Notes under the pieces: model-generated
The model's database searches: none
Told to the model about the DNA's origin: nothing
The model's input: the letters and a program-made list of their open reading frames with translations, nothing else
Made by a program: the position numbers and the translations under genes
Assembly: GCA_024639005.1 (NCBI GenBank)
Contig: JAHEJD010000018.1
Coordinates: 1-40,597 of the forward strand
Length of the DNA stretch: 40,597 nucleotides
Direction of reading: 5' to 3'
Source: Chromatiaceae bacterium
GTDB taxonomy: Bacteria; Pseudomonadota; Gammaproteobacteria; Chromatiales; Chromatiaceae
Shown here: in pieces, positions 1 through 7,517 of the stretch
Position numbering within the stretch: the stretch's first letter is position 1
Layout: every line of letters starts with the position of its first letter

Positions 1-65
1 GCCATCGGTAATGGCCGTTGTCGGCCCAAAAGCGGTCAGTTGAAACGTACCATTCATCGCTTTGA

Positions 66-191
66 CGCTCGCCAATAACGGACGCTCGGATAACCCGCGC
101 CGCGATGACTTGGGCGCAGCGCTTGAAACGGGTGTTCATTATCGATATCGGGACCTGCCCGTCTTGCGGAGGGGCCGAACAGATCATTGCA
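66..191 (+). pseudogene. IS91-type transposase, 3' fragment
   Basis: The reading frame here gives MTWAQRLKRVF, then a Cys-x-x-Cys-Gly-Gly motif and 'IIA'. This is a signature of the C-terminal zinc-binding part of IS91/IS801-like Y2 (HUH) rolling-circle transposases. In the family the text continues as 'IIACIEDP'; here it breaks right after 'IIA' and runs into the antisense of a Mut7-C gene. A stop lies in frame at 63-65, so the catalytic N-terminal part is absent. Only about 40 codons remain, which cannot encode a working transposase. The family assignment is from recalled motifs, not a search. Confidence 0.6.
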
Positions 192-305
192 CGTGCGGTC
201 CGGGAGCATCAGCACGTCATACCCGGCAACCCGAAGCCATTGGCCGAGGCGTTTCAGCATCTCTTCGCAGAGGAATTTCAGTCGTCTTTCCGGATGTTTG
301 AGCAT
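188..305 (-). pseudogene. Mut7-C RNase domain, N-terminal fragment
   Basis: Reading leftwards from an ATG at 305, the frame gives KFLCEEMLKRLGQWLRVAGY followed by 'DVLMLPD'. This matches the start of Mut7-C (PIN-like) RNase proteins, which typically begin with a 'KFLCDEML..LARWLR..GYD' block and are about 150 residues long. The match stops near base 190, where the IS91 transposase fragment begins on the other strand. The rest of the domain, with the remaining acidic residues and the zinc ribbon found in many family members, is missing. The frame stays open upstream to 449, so a longer N-terminus is possible but unsupported. Confidence 0.6.
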
Positions 306-462
306 ACGCCGCACATTCTGAAGGCCGGGTTTCAGGCCGGTGGATGGCTGTCCGCCCCTGGGGAAAACCATGGAAATGGATCCCAATAAAATGTTGCAGT
401 GCAGCATTCTTGCGGGTAGATTGCTACATGAGTGCGGTAACAGGTTCATTAGGTGGTGAAAA

Positions 463-1254
463 ATGAACGCGGAGTTAAAGTTTGACGGCGGTTACCGGGA
501 GCGGATTGAGCTTCCGGGCGGTGAGCGCGTACGCCTGCGCTTGATTCAGCCGGACGACAAGGCGCTCCTGCTGGCCGAGTTCCGGCAGTTGTTGGCGCAG
601 TCGCGCGCCAGACGCTTCCTGGGCGGCAAACAGGTCCTCAGCGAAGCCGAACTTCACTACTTCACCGAGATCGACCAGGTGGATCACTTTGCGATCGGCG
701 CGGTGGCACTCGATGCCCGGGGCAGGGAATGCGACGGCGTTGCGGTAGGGCGGTTCGTGCGACTCTCCGGTGAACCGCGTTGTGCCGAGGTGGGCATCGC
801 GATCGCCGACCGACTGCAGGGCAAAGGACTGGGGCTTCTGTTGCTGAAACGCTTGGCGGAGGCCGCGCAGGAGCGCGGTTTCGAGCGCCTCAGGTTCGAG
901 TACCTTGCAGACAACATCGGTATGCACAGTCTGATTAAACACGCGGGTCGGATCGTCGAGCGGCAGAACAGCGACGGCGTGATCGCTGTCGCGATCGAAC
1001 TGCCGGTTGGTGATGACGTTACCTGGCGACCATCGCTCGACGCGTTCGACAACATGTTCCTGCTGATGCATGGCGCGTTCCAAGACTCCTTGCGCATGCA
1101 GTTCGACTGGGGGTTGGGGGCGATGTATCTGGCATTGGATGCGGTGTGGGCTCAAACCCGTTATTGGAATGCGAGCCCCTGTGGCTGGCAGCAGGCCCGA
1201 CAGAACGGATGCACGTTCGCGCGTGTTCATGCAGGCCCTGCAAGTGAGCATTAG
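463..1254 (+). CDS. GNAT-family N-acetyltransferase
   Basis: This 263-residue protein has a GNAT fold in its first two thirds. The segment 'VRLRLIQPDDKALL' (residues 23-36) resembles the opening strand of acetyltransferase domains of the Pat/AcuA type. 'RLQGKGLG' (117-124) is the acetyl-CoA pyrophosphate-binding motif Q/R-x-x-G-x-G/A. It should transfer an acetyl group from acetyl-CoA to an amine or a protein lysine; the substrate cannot be read. Residues 190-263 do not resemble GNAT and may be family specific. The ATG at 463 follows an AGGTGG ribosome-binding site. The gene lies between two mobile-element fragments, so it may be island cargo. A strong hairpin at 1314-1347 follows it. Confidence 0.75.
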   Translation: MNAELKFDGGYRERIELPGGERVRLRLIQPDDKALLLAEFRQLLAQSRARRFLGGKQVLSEAELHYFTEIDQVDHFAIGAVALDARGRECDGVAVGRFVRLSGEPRCAEVGIAIADRLQGKGLGLLLLKRLAEAAQERGFERLRFEYLADNIGMHSLIKHAGRIVERQNSDGVIAVAIELPVGDDVTWRPSLDAFDNMFLLMHGAFQDSLRMQFDWGLGAMYLALDAVWAQTRYWNASPCGWQQARQNGCTFARVHAGPASEH

Positions 1255-1313
1255 CAGAATAGTTGCCGGTTTTCGGCATGTTCTGATCAGAATACGTGAC
1301 GGGCAAAGAAAAA

Positions 1314-1347
1314 CCCCCTTGAACAACTTGATCATTGTCCGAGGGGG
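1314..1347. terminator. Hairpin, probable bidirectional terminator
   Basis: CCCCCTTGAACAA and TTGTCCGAGGGGG form a 13-position stem with one mismatch and one wobble pair around an 8-base loop. A run of A precedes it (AAAGAAAAA, hence a T run on the minus strand), and GTTTTT lies 9 bases after it. It follows the acetyltransferase gene and precedes the zinc-ribbon gene, so it could end transcription from either side. It could instead be the end of the mobile unit carrying the zinc-ribbon gene. Confidence 0.5.
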
Positions 1348-1391
1348 CTGTCTCCTGTTTTTCGACCAAGAAACTCAGAGAGACAGCGACA

Positions 1392-1925
1392 GTGTGTCAG
1401 GCCTTTTTCAACGCTGCCAGTTTTTACCAGAAGCTCTTTCAACTCGATCAAGCGATCGCGAATGATGCCCAGGCTGCGGGCTGTCCGCACTGTGGGGATC
1501 GCCTGCTTGGGGCCAACTACCCGCGCAAGCCACGGGGTGTCCGTTCGGCGTTGGATGAGTCTTATCACTATCGGCTGAGTTTTTGTTGTGCCCGTGACGG
1601 CTGCCGACGCCGCACCACGCCACCGTCGGTGCGCTTTTTCGGCCGCAAGGTCTATCTGGGCGTGATCGTGATTCTGGTCACCGCGCTGCAGGACGGCCTG
1701 ACCGAGTGGCGGCGCCGGCAGTCGATCGAGCAACTGGATCTGTGGACGCAGACCACCGCCCGTTGGCAGCGCTGGTGGCGCGAGCACGTGCCGACGACGC
1801 GTTGCTGGCAGGCCCTGCGTAGTCGCTTTATGCCACCGATCGAGATCTGCATCTTACCCGGTGCCTTGCTGGGTCAATTGACGGGCGATGATCTGGCATG
1901 CGGGCCGGCGAGATCAAAAGCCTGA
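1392..1925 (+). pseudogene. Zinc-ribbon mobile-element-type protein, C-terminally truncated
   Basis: The translation has a zinc ribbon, 'CPHCGDRLL' paired with 'CCARDGCRRRTTPP', then 'SVRFFGRKVYLGVIVIL' and a tryptophan-rich helical segment 'ARWQRWWREH' suggestive of a helix-turn-helix. I recall this architecture as a conserved hypothetical that recurs near transposons in proteobacteria; its function is unknown to me. The GTG at 1392 follows GAGAGACAG and starts at the 'QAFFNAASFYQKLF' block, which I take as the family N-terminus. The upstream frame is open to 1335. Family-like sequence ends around 'LLGQLTGDD' (about 1890), where it runs directly into a recombinase fragment in another frame, so the last 35 or so bases to the stop are foreign. 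Confidence 0.55.
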
Positions 1926-2060
1926 CGCGCCGCCAGGTGAACCTGGACAAGCGCACTGTCCTCCTCATGGAGACCAAGAACGGGTCGGCCCGGACGGTCC
2001 CGCTGACCCGTGAGGCGGTGGCGGTCTTCAGAGTTGCGGTCGAAAACCGGTTCGCACGAA
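1893..2060 (+). pseudogene. Tyrosine recombinase (phage integrase) fragment
   Basis: The frame gives 'MRAGEIKSLTRRQVNLDKRT' and then 'TKNGSARTVPLTREAVAVF'. This is the box I region of tyrosine recombinases, where the Arg of 'MRAGEI' is the first catalytic Arg, followed by the beta-sheet carrying the 'TKNG..R.VPL' signature. Box II (HxLR) and the catalytic tyrosine are absent: after about 2050 the sequence no longer resembles an integrase, although the frame stays open to 2242. The upstream core-binding domain is also missing. It is an internal relic, probably from the integrase that built this island. Confidence 0.65.
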
Positions 2061-2178
2061 CGCTGGTGTCGATGGCTGCGATCACGCGATTCAGTTGGCG
2101 GAAAAGGCCTTTCATACTACCTAAAACGATGAAAATCGCTCATCAGCAGCCCGAATTACGCGGTAATATGTGGCTGTC

Positions 2179-3348
2179 ATGGATATCGCCCGCACCGCCC
2201 TCCTGGAAAGAATCCGCTCCGCGCTCGCCCGTGCCCCGGTGACCGTACTCACCGGCCCGCGCCAGGTCGGCAAGACGACGCTCGCGCGGGAGCTGCTTGA
2301 TGAGGATTCCCCGAACTATTTCGACCTGGAGGACCCGGTCAGCCTGGCTCGCCTGGAAGAGCCAAGGACGGCCCTGGAGTCGCTCAAAGGGCTGGTCGTC
2401 ATCGACGAGGTCCAACGCCGACCCGACCTGTTTCCTGTTCTCCGCGTGCTGGCCGACCGCCGGGGATCCCCGGCGCGGTTCCTGATTCTCGGTAGCGCGT
2501 CGGGCGAGCTGCTTCGTCAAAGCGCGGAAACCCTGGCCGGGCGCATGGAGCGGATCGAGATCGGTGGGTTCGCCCTGGCCGAACTCGGTGCCAATGCGGC
2601 GGACACGTTGTGGCATCGCGGCGGATTTCCCCGCTCGTATCTCGCCCGCAGCGAGCGCGACAGCGTCGCCTGGCGTAAACAGTTCATTCAGACCCTGCTC
2701 GAACGCGATTTCCCACAATGGGGTGTGCGTGTGCCGGCAGTCGCCTTGCTTCGATTCTGGACCATGGTCGCCCACTACCACGGGCAGATTTGGAATGCGG
2801 CAGAGCCTGCCCGGGCGCTCGGGGTAAGTCCGTCGACGACGCGTCGCTACCTCGATCTGCTGACCGATGCCCTCGTGCTGCGGCAGCTCCAGCCGTGGCA
2901 CGCCAACCTTGGCAAACGGCAGGTCAAATCGCCGAAGATCTACGTGCGCGACAGTGGTCTGCTGCACCACCTCCTCGGGCTCGAGACCGAGAAAGCCGTG
3001 CTCTCTCATCCCAAGCTCGGTGCCTCGTGGGAAGGCTTCGTGATCGAACAGGTACTGGCCGCTGAGACGTTCGACGAGGCCTGGTTTTGGGCCACACACC
3101 AGGGCGCCGAGATCGATCTGCTGCTGCGCCGCGGCGATAGCCTGCTCGGCGTGGAGTGCAAGCGCGCCGATGCACCCAAGCTAACCGCCTCGATACGCAT
3201 CGCTTTGGATGATCTCGGGCTCGAACGGGTGGCGGTGATCTACCCCGGGGCGAAGCGCTACCCATTGGGCGACTCCGTGGAGGCGGTGCCGCTCAAGGCG
3301 CTCGCAACACCCGGCTCCGTCTTCATTGGGGATGCGCCCGGCGCTTGA
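2179..3348 (+). CDS. ATP-binding protein, AAA_14 plus DUF4143
   Basis: This is an intact 389-residue member of the large AAA_14/DUF4143 family. The Walker A motif is GPRQVGKTT (residues 26-34) and Walker B is 'VVIDE' (73-77), followed by Gln-Arg. 'LGSASGELL' provides the sensor-like region. The C-terminal half is DUF4143, with 'GASWEGFVIEQVL' and then 'EIDLLL' and 'GVECKR', which resembles the acidic/Lys core of a restriction-endonuclease-like fold. Its molecular role is unsettled; members are common in islands and often occur alone. The ATG at 2179 is preferred over the GTG at 2170 because family members begin with a short helix before 'ARAPVTVLTGPRQ'. It is the only clearly intact large gene of the left-hand patch. 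Confidence 0.85.
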   Translation: MDIARTALLERIRSALARAPVTVLTGPRQVGKTTLARELLDEDSPNYFDLEDPVSLARLEEPRTALESLKGLVVIDEVQRRPDLFPVLRVLADRRGSPARFLILGSASGELLRQSAETLAGRMERIEIGGFALAELGANAADTLWHRGGFPRSYLARSERDSVAWRKQFIQTLLERDFPQWGVRVPAVALLRFWTMVAHYHGQIWNAAEPARALGVSPSTTRRYLDLLTDALVLRQLQPWHANLGKRQVKSPKIYVRDSGLLHHLLGLETEKAVLSHPKLGASWEGFVIEQVLAAETFDEAWFWATHQGAEIDLLLRRGDSLLGVECKRADAPKLTASIRIALDDLGLERVAVIYPGAKRYPLGDSVEAVPLKALATPGSVFIGDAPGA

Positions 3349-3826
3349 GATTCACCCGTCACAAGGGACCGACGCGACAAGCTCGACTGCTACTTCAAGC
3401 GACTGCTCAGCCTGTCGGTTTCACGTACCGCGCGCCCTGCGGGCCGGATCCTCGGGGACTGCTGATAGAAGTTTCTTATGGGTTTCCGGCGAATCCCCGG
3501 TACACCACCGAATTTTCGCTATTTTGGCCAAACTCACACAAGCTATTGAATCAACTTGATTTTGCCTAACTTTTCCGTGAATTGCCTGCTCCAAAAAAAT
3601 CAGTAAGTTATTGATTTTATTGGCACCAAAAATCCCTGTGTCGGCAGTTCGATTCTGTTCCCGGGCACCATAATTCAAGCACTTATTGCGCCATGAGGTG
3701 CGTCAGTCGCCTCCGTATACTGCATTTTCGGCATTTTGTGGTACTCCCGGCACCTAAAATCGCTGCCGTTGTCTTTGAGTAAAATTCATCCACGTAAATC
3801 CAGCGTCTAATTGAACGACGATAATC
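3349..3826. other. Intergenic region with island boundary
   Basis: No protein gene is supported across these 478 bases. They include an AT-richer stretch (about 3530-3620), the 3' end of a tRNA-Leu gene at 3643-3670, and then the upstream region of the DUF1499 gene. The short open frames on both strands have no recognisable content. Confidence 0.5.
3643..3670 (+). other. tRNA-Leu 3' end fragment, probable att site
   Basis: GGCAG, loop TTCGATT and CTGTT form a T-arm with G-T pairs at two positions. They are followed directly by CCCGGGC, a discriminator A and CCA. The acceptor strand CCCGGGC requires a 5' partner GCCCGGG, the usual start of tRNA-Leu. No such 5' half, D-arm or anticodon arm lies upstream, so this is not a working tRNA. 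Integrative elements commonly recombine in the 3' end of tRNA genes and leave such a copy at their far boundary. With an integrase fragment at 1893 nearby, this is best read as an attachment-site remnant. Confidence 0.6.
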
Positions 3827-4297
3827 ATGAACTACATCAAGCCCAACCGCTTGGCCTTAGCCGCCCTTGGCCTGATCGCTTTGTTGTCGGGCATGATTTG
3901 CGCAGCTACCGAGGTAAAAGATATGACCAAACGACTCGCGAGCTGCCCGGCCTCGCCGAATTGCGTATCCAGTGACGATACCGGCTCCCACGGCATCGCG
4001 CCGCTGCAGGTGGTGGGCGAATTGGAGCAGGCCTGGGCGGCGCTGGTGAACTATCTGGAACAGGCGCCGGCGTTCACGGTCATCGAGAGCACCGACGGTC
4101 ACCTGCGCGCGGAAGCACGGACACGGATCCTAAGGTTCGTTGATGATGTCGAATTCCTGGCACGGCCCGAGGATAACAGTATCGCGATGCGCTCTGCCTC
4201 GAGAGTGGGTTACTCCGACCTGGGGGCCAATCGGCGACGACTGGAGGGCCTGCGCAGTGCCCTGGCGGCCGCCGGCGTAGTCCGTCCGATCGAGTGA
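3827..4297 (+). CDS. DUF1499 family protein
   Basis: The protein has 156 residues with a hydrophobic signal segment (about 8-27). The DUF1499 signature follows: 'CPASPNCVSS', a central 'EQAPAFTVIESTDGHLRAEARTR' region, 'FVDDVEF' and 'RSASRVGYSDLGANRRR'. Family members are small exported or envelope proteins of unknown biochemical role. The conserved Cys pair early in the mature part may bind a ligand or form a disulfide. Its end is 12 bases from the end of the convergent DUF1223 gene, with little room for separate terminators. Confidence 0.85.
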   Translation: MNYIKPNRLALAALGLIALLSGMICAATEVKDMTKRLASCPASPNCVSSDDTGSHGIAPLQVVGELEQAWAALVNYLEQAPAFTVIESTDGHLRAEARTRILRFVDDVEFLARPEDNSIAMRSASRVGYSDLGANRRRLEGLRSALAAAGVVRPIE

Positions 4298-4309
4298 CAT
4301 GCGCTTCTG

Positions 4310-5089
4310 TCAGCTGTCCGTGACGATCCAGCCACCGACCGCCTGAAGCGGCCTTTGCGTTGCGGCGTCGCTGACCCAGGCCGCAATCGCCGGGCGCGCG
4401 CCATCGGGCATGTCGATAGCCGGCAGCGTCACCGACCAGGTTCCATCCGTTGAAGACAGCGTGATGAGTTGAAGCACAGTGAAGTCCTGCGCCAGTCTGC
4501 GACCTGAGTTCTCGCCACGCGCCACGTCCACTGCCAGACCGGTGCCAAGCAGGGCCACGTGCAGGTTCTGCGTGGCGCCGGCCTGGGGGGGCGCTGAATA
4601 ACTCGCTTTCAGTTGCCTGCCGGTCAGACTGAGCCGAAGATCCCCGGACTCGGTGCTGGCGACAGGCAGCGCCCGTCGCTTAAACCAGCCGCGCCACTCC
4701 CGACCGTTGACCACAAAGCCTGGTGTGTACACCGAGTCTATGGCGTCTTCGGAATGATAGCGCCGCTGACGGGCGGAGAATTTCGGATCGGCATAGGTAT
4801 CGCGCCAGCCAATGTAATCCCAATAGTCGACATGGAACGCCACGGGGATGATCTCGCTCCAGAGGCGGGGATCGTCGCTCAGGTCCCCAAGCCAGCGCTC
4901 GGCCGGCGGACAGCTGCTGCAGCCCTGCGAGGTGAAGAGTTCGATAAGGGTGGTCTGTTGGCTGCCGCTGGCAAAGCGCTGCTCACTGCTGGCGCCGGCC
5001 GTAGCTAAGCAGGCTGCTGCGCAGAACAATAAGGCCGCGCCGACCCTCGCCAGCTCGGGCAGGCCTGACCGCATGGCTGCTGTCGACAT
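4310..5089 (-). CDS. DUF1223 family thioredoxin-like secreted protein
   Basis: This 259-residue protein has an N-terminal hydrophobic stretch (about 15-33) that looks like a signal peptide. 'LIELFTSQGCSSCPPAE' follows, with a Cys-x-x-Cys at 57-60, then 'HVDYWDYIGWRD' and 'YTPGFVVNGREWRG'. These are the DUF1223 hallmarks. The fold is thioredoxin-like and the CxxC suggests thiol redox chemistry in the periplasm, but no reaction is established for the family. The ATG at 5089 has GAGAGG about 9 bases upstream. It lies 114 bases downstream of the DUF192 gene on the same strand, so the two may be cotranscribed. Confidence 0.85.
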   Translation of the reverse strand: MSTAAMRSGLPELARVGAALLFCAAACLATAGASSEQRFASGSQQTTLIELFTSQGCSSCPPAERWLGDLSDDPRLWSEIIPVAFHVDYWDYIGWRDTYADPKFSARQRRYHSEDAIDSVYTPGFVVNGREWRGWFKRRALPVASTESGDLRLSLTGRQLKASYSAPPQAGATQNLHVALLGTGLAVDVARGENSGRRLAQDFTVLQLITLSSTDGTWSVTLPAIDMPDGARPAIAAWVSDAATQRPLQAVGGWIVTDS

Positions 5090-5203
5090 CCGGCTATCCT
5101 CTCGTTACAGCGATCAGTGCGAAGTGTAGGCGACGGCATCGCGGTAATCATCACGGAATTCTCACGCGTCTGATTGTGGGTCCGCAAACGGCGGTGAACG
5201 CCG

Positions 5204-5698
5204 CTACCAGGCCGCCATCGGCGAGGGCAGCTCAAGCCGGGCGTCCTTGGATATCCGGTTCGCCGCAAACCAGCCCCGGTTCACTTCCAAGGCATACTTC
5301 GCAGGCGCACTGGAGACGGTATGGGAGCGCTCGTGGAAGGCAGTCATAGGGAGGACCTCGAGCAATCGCCCCTCGTCATCGAAAAACCCGATATCCAGAT
5401 CAATAGGGGTGTTCTTCATCCAGAATCTGAGCCGCTTTGGCTGCGGATAGACAAACAGCATGCCAGCGTTGGCCGCGAGCGCCCCGCGTTCTTGCAGGCC
5501 CCGTGCGCGTGCTGCCGGATTGTTGGCGACCTCGACCACCAACGGCACGCCACCGACCTGAATCGCCATCTTCTCCACAGGCATCGGCTGACGGCGATCG
5601 AGCGCCAACGCACCCGAGACCAGGAAAATGGCGAACAGCGCCCAACGGCTCTGTGCGGGCCGGCGCATGAACGGTGTCTGGACGTGATTGCGCTTCAA
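5204..5698 (-). CDS. DUF192 family protein
   Basis: The protein has up to 164 residues, with a membrane or signal segment at about 21-34. The DUF192 core runs from 'VEVANNPAARARGLQ' through 'GMLFVYPQPKRLRFWMKNT', 'DIGFFDDEGRLLEV' and 'AKYALEVNRGWF'. DUF192 proteins form a small beta-rich domain of unknown function, usually secreted. The first start is TTG at 5698, which has AGGGTGA at good spacing. The ATG at 5668 also precedes the hydrophobic segment but lacks a clear ribosome-binding site. It transcribes divergently from sbtA. Confidence 0.82.
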   Translation of the reverse strand: MKRNHVQTPFMRRPAQSRWALFAIFLVSGALALDRRQPMPVEKMAIQVGGVPLVVEVANNPAARARGLQERGALAANAGMLFVYPQPKRLRFWMKNTPIDLDIGFFDDEGRLLEVLPMTAFHERSHTVSSAPAKYALEVNRGWFAANRISKDARLELPSPMAAW

Positions 5699-6021
5699 CT
5701 TTTCACCCTATCTGAATTCCCATGACATTCGATTGGTGGTCCCGGCATGTCGTCACCGGAGCTGGTCAGGTCCCCGTAGACGAGGCGATACCTCGGTTTT
5801 TCTCGACAAAGCCTCGAATTTTTCTGCGCTCGGCTCGCCATGCGCCACGACCGCGGTGGTGGGGCTATGGGCAAATGATTGAAATAATTATTTTTATCGA
5901 TAATTTGGTGAAAACAAATAGCCTCTGATCGATGGATAAGATCGAACTCGCTCGATTGGTGGCACCGCTGATAGATCGCTAGCTTACATGGCATCTGTCG
6001 ACCAACGAGAGGATTACGATC
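5699..6021. other. Divergent intergenic region DUF192 / sbtA
   Basis: This 323-base region contains no supported gene. It holds an AT-rich core at about 5875-5925 in otherwise GC-rich sequence, with the dyad listed separately. It must carry the promoters for both the DUF192 gene and sbtA-sbtB. Confidence 0.5.
5879..5906 (+). promoter_or_regulatory. Candidate sbtA promoter with LysR-type dyad
   Basis: AATTAT at 5886-5891 and ATAATT at 5900-5905 form a perfect inverted repeat with an 8-base spacer, of the T-N11-A style bound by LysR-type regulators. A smaller palindrome TTATCGATAA lies inside at 5894-5903. TTGAAA (5879) and TAATTT (5901) at 16-base spacing could be a sigma-70 promoter overlapping it. 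LysR-type regulators (CcmR, CbbR) are known to control inorganic-carbon genes, but no such regulator gene is in this window. The link is inference. Confidence 0.35.
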
Positions 6022-7029
6022 ATGGATATCAGTCTTCTGGCCAATTTCATCGATCCGGCTATCTTGTTCTTCTTCTTCGGCGTTTTTGCCGCGGCCATCC
6101 GTTCCAACCTGGAGATCCCCGGTTCTATCGCGAAGTTCTTTTCTCTCTATCTTTTGGTGGCCATCGGATTCAAGGGCGGCGTCGCGCTCGCAGGCAGCGG
6201 ATTGGACGCAACGGCACTCGCCGGCATTGGTGCGGCGATGTTCATGGCCTTGCTGGTTCCAGCCTACAGCTTTCTGATTCTGCGGGGTCGCGCGCAGCCA
6301 TTCGACGCGGCCGCAATCGCGGCGACCTACGGCTCTATCAGTGCCGTCACCTTCATCGCCGCGCAGCAGTTCCTCACTCGCAACGACGTCGACTTCGGCG
6401 GCCACATGACCGTGGCGATGGTGCTCATGGAGTCTCCCGCCATCATCATGGCCGTGCTCTTGGCGAGCTATGTGCGCAGCAGCACTGCGCTGCAACTGTC
6501 GCCTTCGGTCGGCGCCGCCGCGGTCACGCCGCGCCCGGTTTCGCTGAAGGCGGTTTTGCACGAGGCCTTCACAGATGGCGCCCACCTGTTGCTGATCGGC
6601 AGCCTGCTGATTGGCTATCTCACCGGCGAGGCCGGCAAGGAGATGATGGCGCCGTTCACCGCCGATATCTTCAAGGGGATCCTCGCCTTCTTCCTGCTCG
6701 AGATGGGACTGCTGGTCGCCAGACAGCTCAGGGAAGCACGCGGCATGCCGCCCTTCCTGATCGGTTTCGCCCTCGTCATGCCGTCGGTCAACGCGCTGAT
6801 CGCGATCATCCTGGCCTCGCTGCTGGGCATGGGGGCGGGTGATGCATTGTTGCTCGCGGTGCTGTCGGCCAGCGGTTCGTACATCGTCGTGCCCGCGATC
6901 TGTCGCTATGCGATACCGGAGGCCAGCCCCGGTCGATACTTCACGATGTCGCTGGGATTCACCTTCCCCTTCAACATCATCGTGGGCATCCCACTGTACT
7001 ACTTCGTAATCCAGGCCCTTTGGTCCTGA
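6022..7029 (+). CDS. sbtA: SbtA-type sodium-dependent bicarbonate permease
   Basis: The product is a 335-residue, very hydrophobic protein with about ten membrane segments arranged as two halves around a polar linker (about 155-180). 'IDPAILFFFFGVFAAAIRS', 'LYLLVAIGFKGGVAL' and 'YGSISAVTFIAA' are characteristic of the SbtA family (formerly DUF897). 'LSASGSYIVVPAICRYAIPEA' is typical of the second half. SbtA imports bicarbonate with sodium across the inner membrane, raising inorganic carbon for carboxysomes or Rubisco. The ATG at 6022 follows GAGAGGATTACGATC. The next gene, 41 bases on, encodes its PII-like partner, which strongly supports the assignment. Confidence 0.9.
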   Translation: MDISLLANFIDPAILFFFFGVFAAAIRSNLEIPGSIAKFFSLYLLVAIGFKGGVALAGSGLDATALAGIGAAMFMALLVPAYSFLILRGRAQPFDAAAIAATYGSISAVTFIAAQQFLTRNDVDFGGHMTVAMVLMESPAIIMAVLLASYVRSSTALQLSPSVGAAAVTPRPVSLKAVLHEAFTDGAHLLLIGSLLIGYLTGEAGKEMMAPFTADIFKGILAFFLLEMGLLVARQLREARGMPPFLIGFALVMPSVNALIAIILASLLGMGAGDALLLAVLSASGSYIVVPAICRYAIPEASPGRYFTMSLGFTFPFNIIVGIPLYYFVIQALWS

Positions 7030-7070
7030 CCCGTCTTGCAAGGATCTAACGAATTTCAGGAGCACATAGT

Positions 7071-7358
7071 ATGAAAGCAATGAAGCGCATCGAAGTCATT
7101 TTGCCGGAGGGAGAGGTCGATGAACTCATCGAGGCACTCGACGCAACGGAAATCAGCGGGTACACACTGATTCCCTCCGTATCCGGCCGCGGAGACCGGG
7201 GCCGGACGCTCCGGGCTCTCGGCCACCTCGACAACAGCTACCTCCTGGTCGCGTGCGAAAGCGAAAGAATGTCGGCGGTCGTCGAGGCGATCCGACCGTT
7301 TCTGAAACGGTTCGGGGGTATCTGCCTGGTCTCGGATGCACAATGGGTATTGCACTAG
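7071..7358 (+). CDS. sbtB: SbtB-like PII signalling protein
   Basis: The 95-residue protein has PII-fold spacing: a first strand 'KRIEVILPEGEVDELIEAL', 'ISGYTLIPSVSGRGDRG' at the T-loop base, and 'YLLVACESERMSAVVEAI' as the second ferredoxin-like half. It follows sbtA and should bind the transporter's cytoplasmic face in response to adenine nucleotides, as cyanobacterial SbtB does. The classic uridylylated T-loop tyrosine region of GlnB is absent, as in other SbtB proteins. A single Cys ('GGICLVS') lies near the C-terminus; I do not see the two-Cys C-terminal redox loop described for some cyanobacterial SbtB. CAGGAG precedes the ATG. Confidence 0.85.
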   Translation: MKAMKRIEVILPEGEVDELIEALDATEISGYTLIPSVSGRGDRGRTLRALGHLDNSYLLVACESERMSAVVEAIRPFLKRFGGICLVSDAQWVLH

Positions 7359-7517
7359 CCTATGCAGTACGGCGATTGACTCGGCAGGGGGCGACCGCGG
7401 AGGTGCGGATCGTCGCCTGCCCGTTCATTTGCAGCCTCCCGGATTGGGAATTTTCAATCACAGCCTTGGTCGTTCGGCGTAGCCTGGACCTACAAAAGAT
7501 CAACCGGAGGCCGTGTC

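Noticed and set aside
2143-3099. Minus-strand open frame of 318 codons opposite the DUF4143 ATPase
   Set aside because: Shadow of a gene with intact Walker motifs.
5695-7080. Long minus-strand open frame (461 codons) opposite sbtA
   Set aside because: It is the antisense of a clearly recognised transporter; the translation is a low-complexity run of Asp, Arg, His and Gln.
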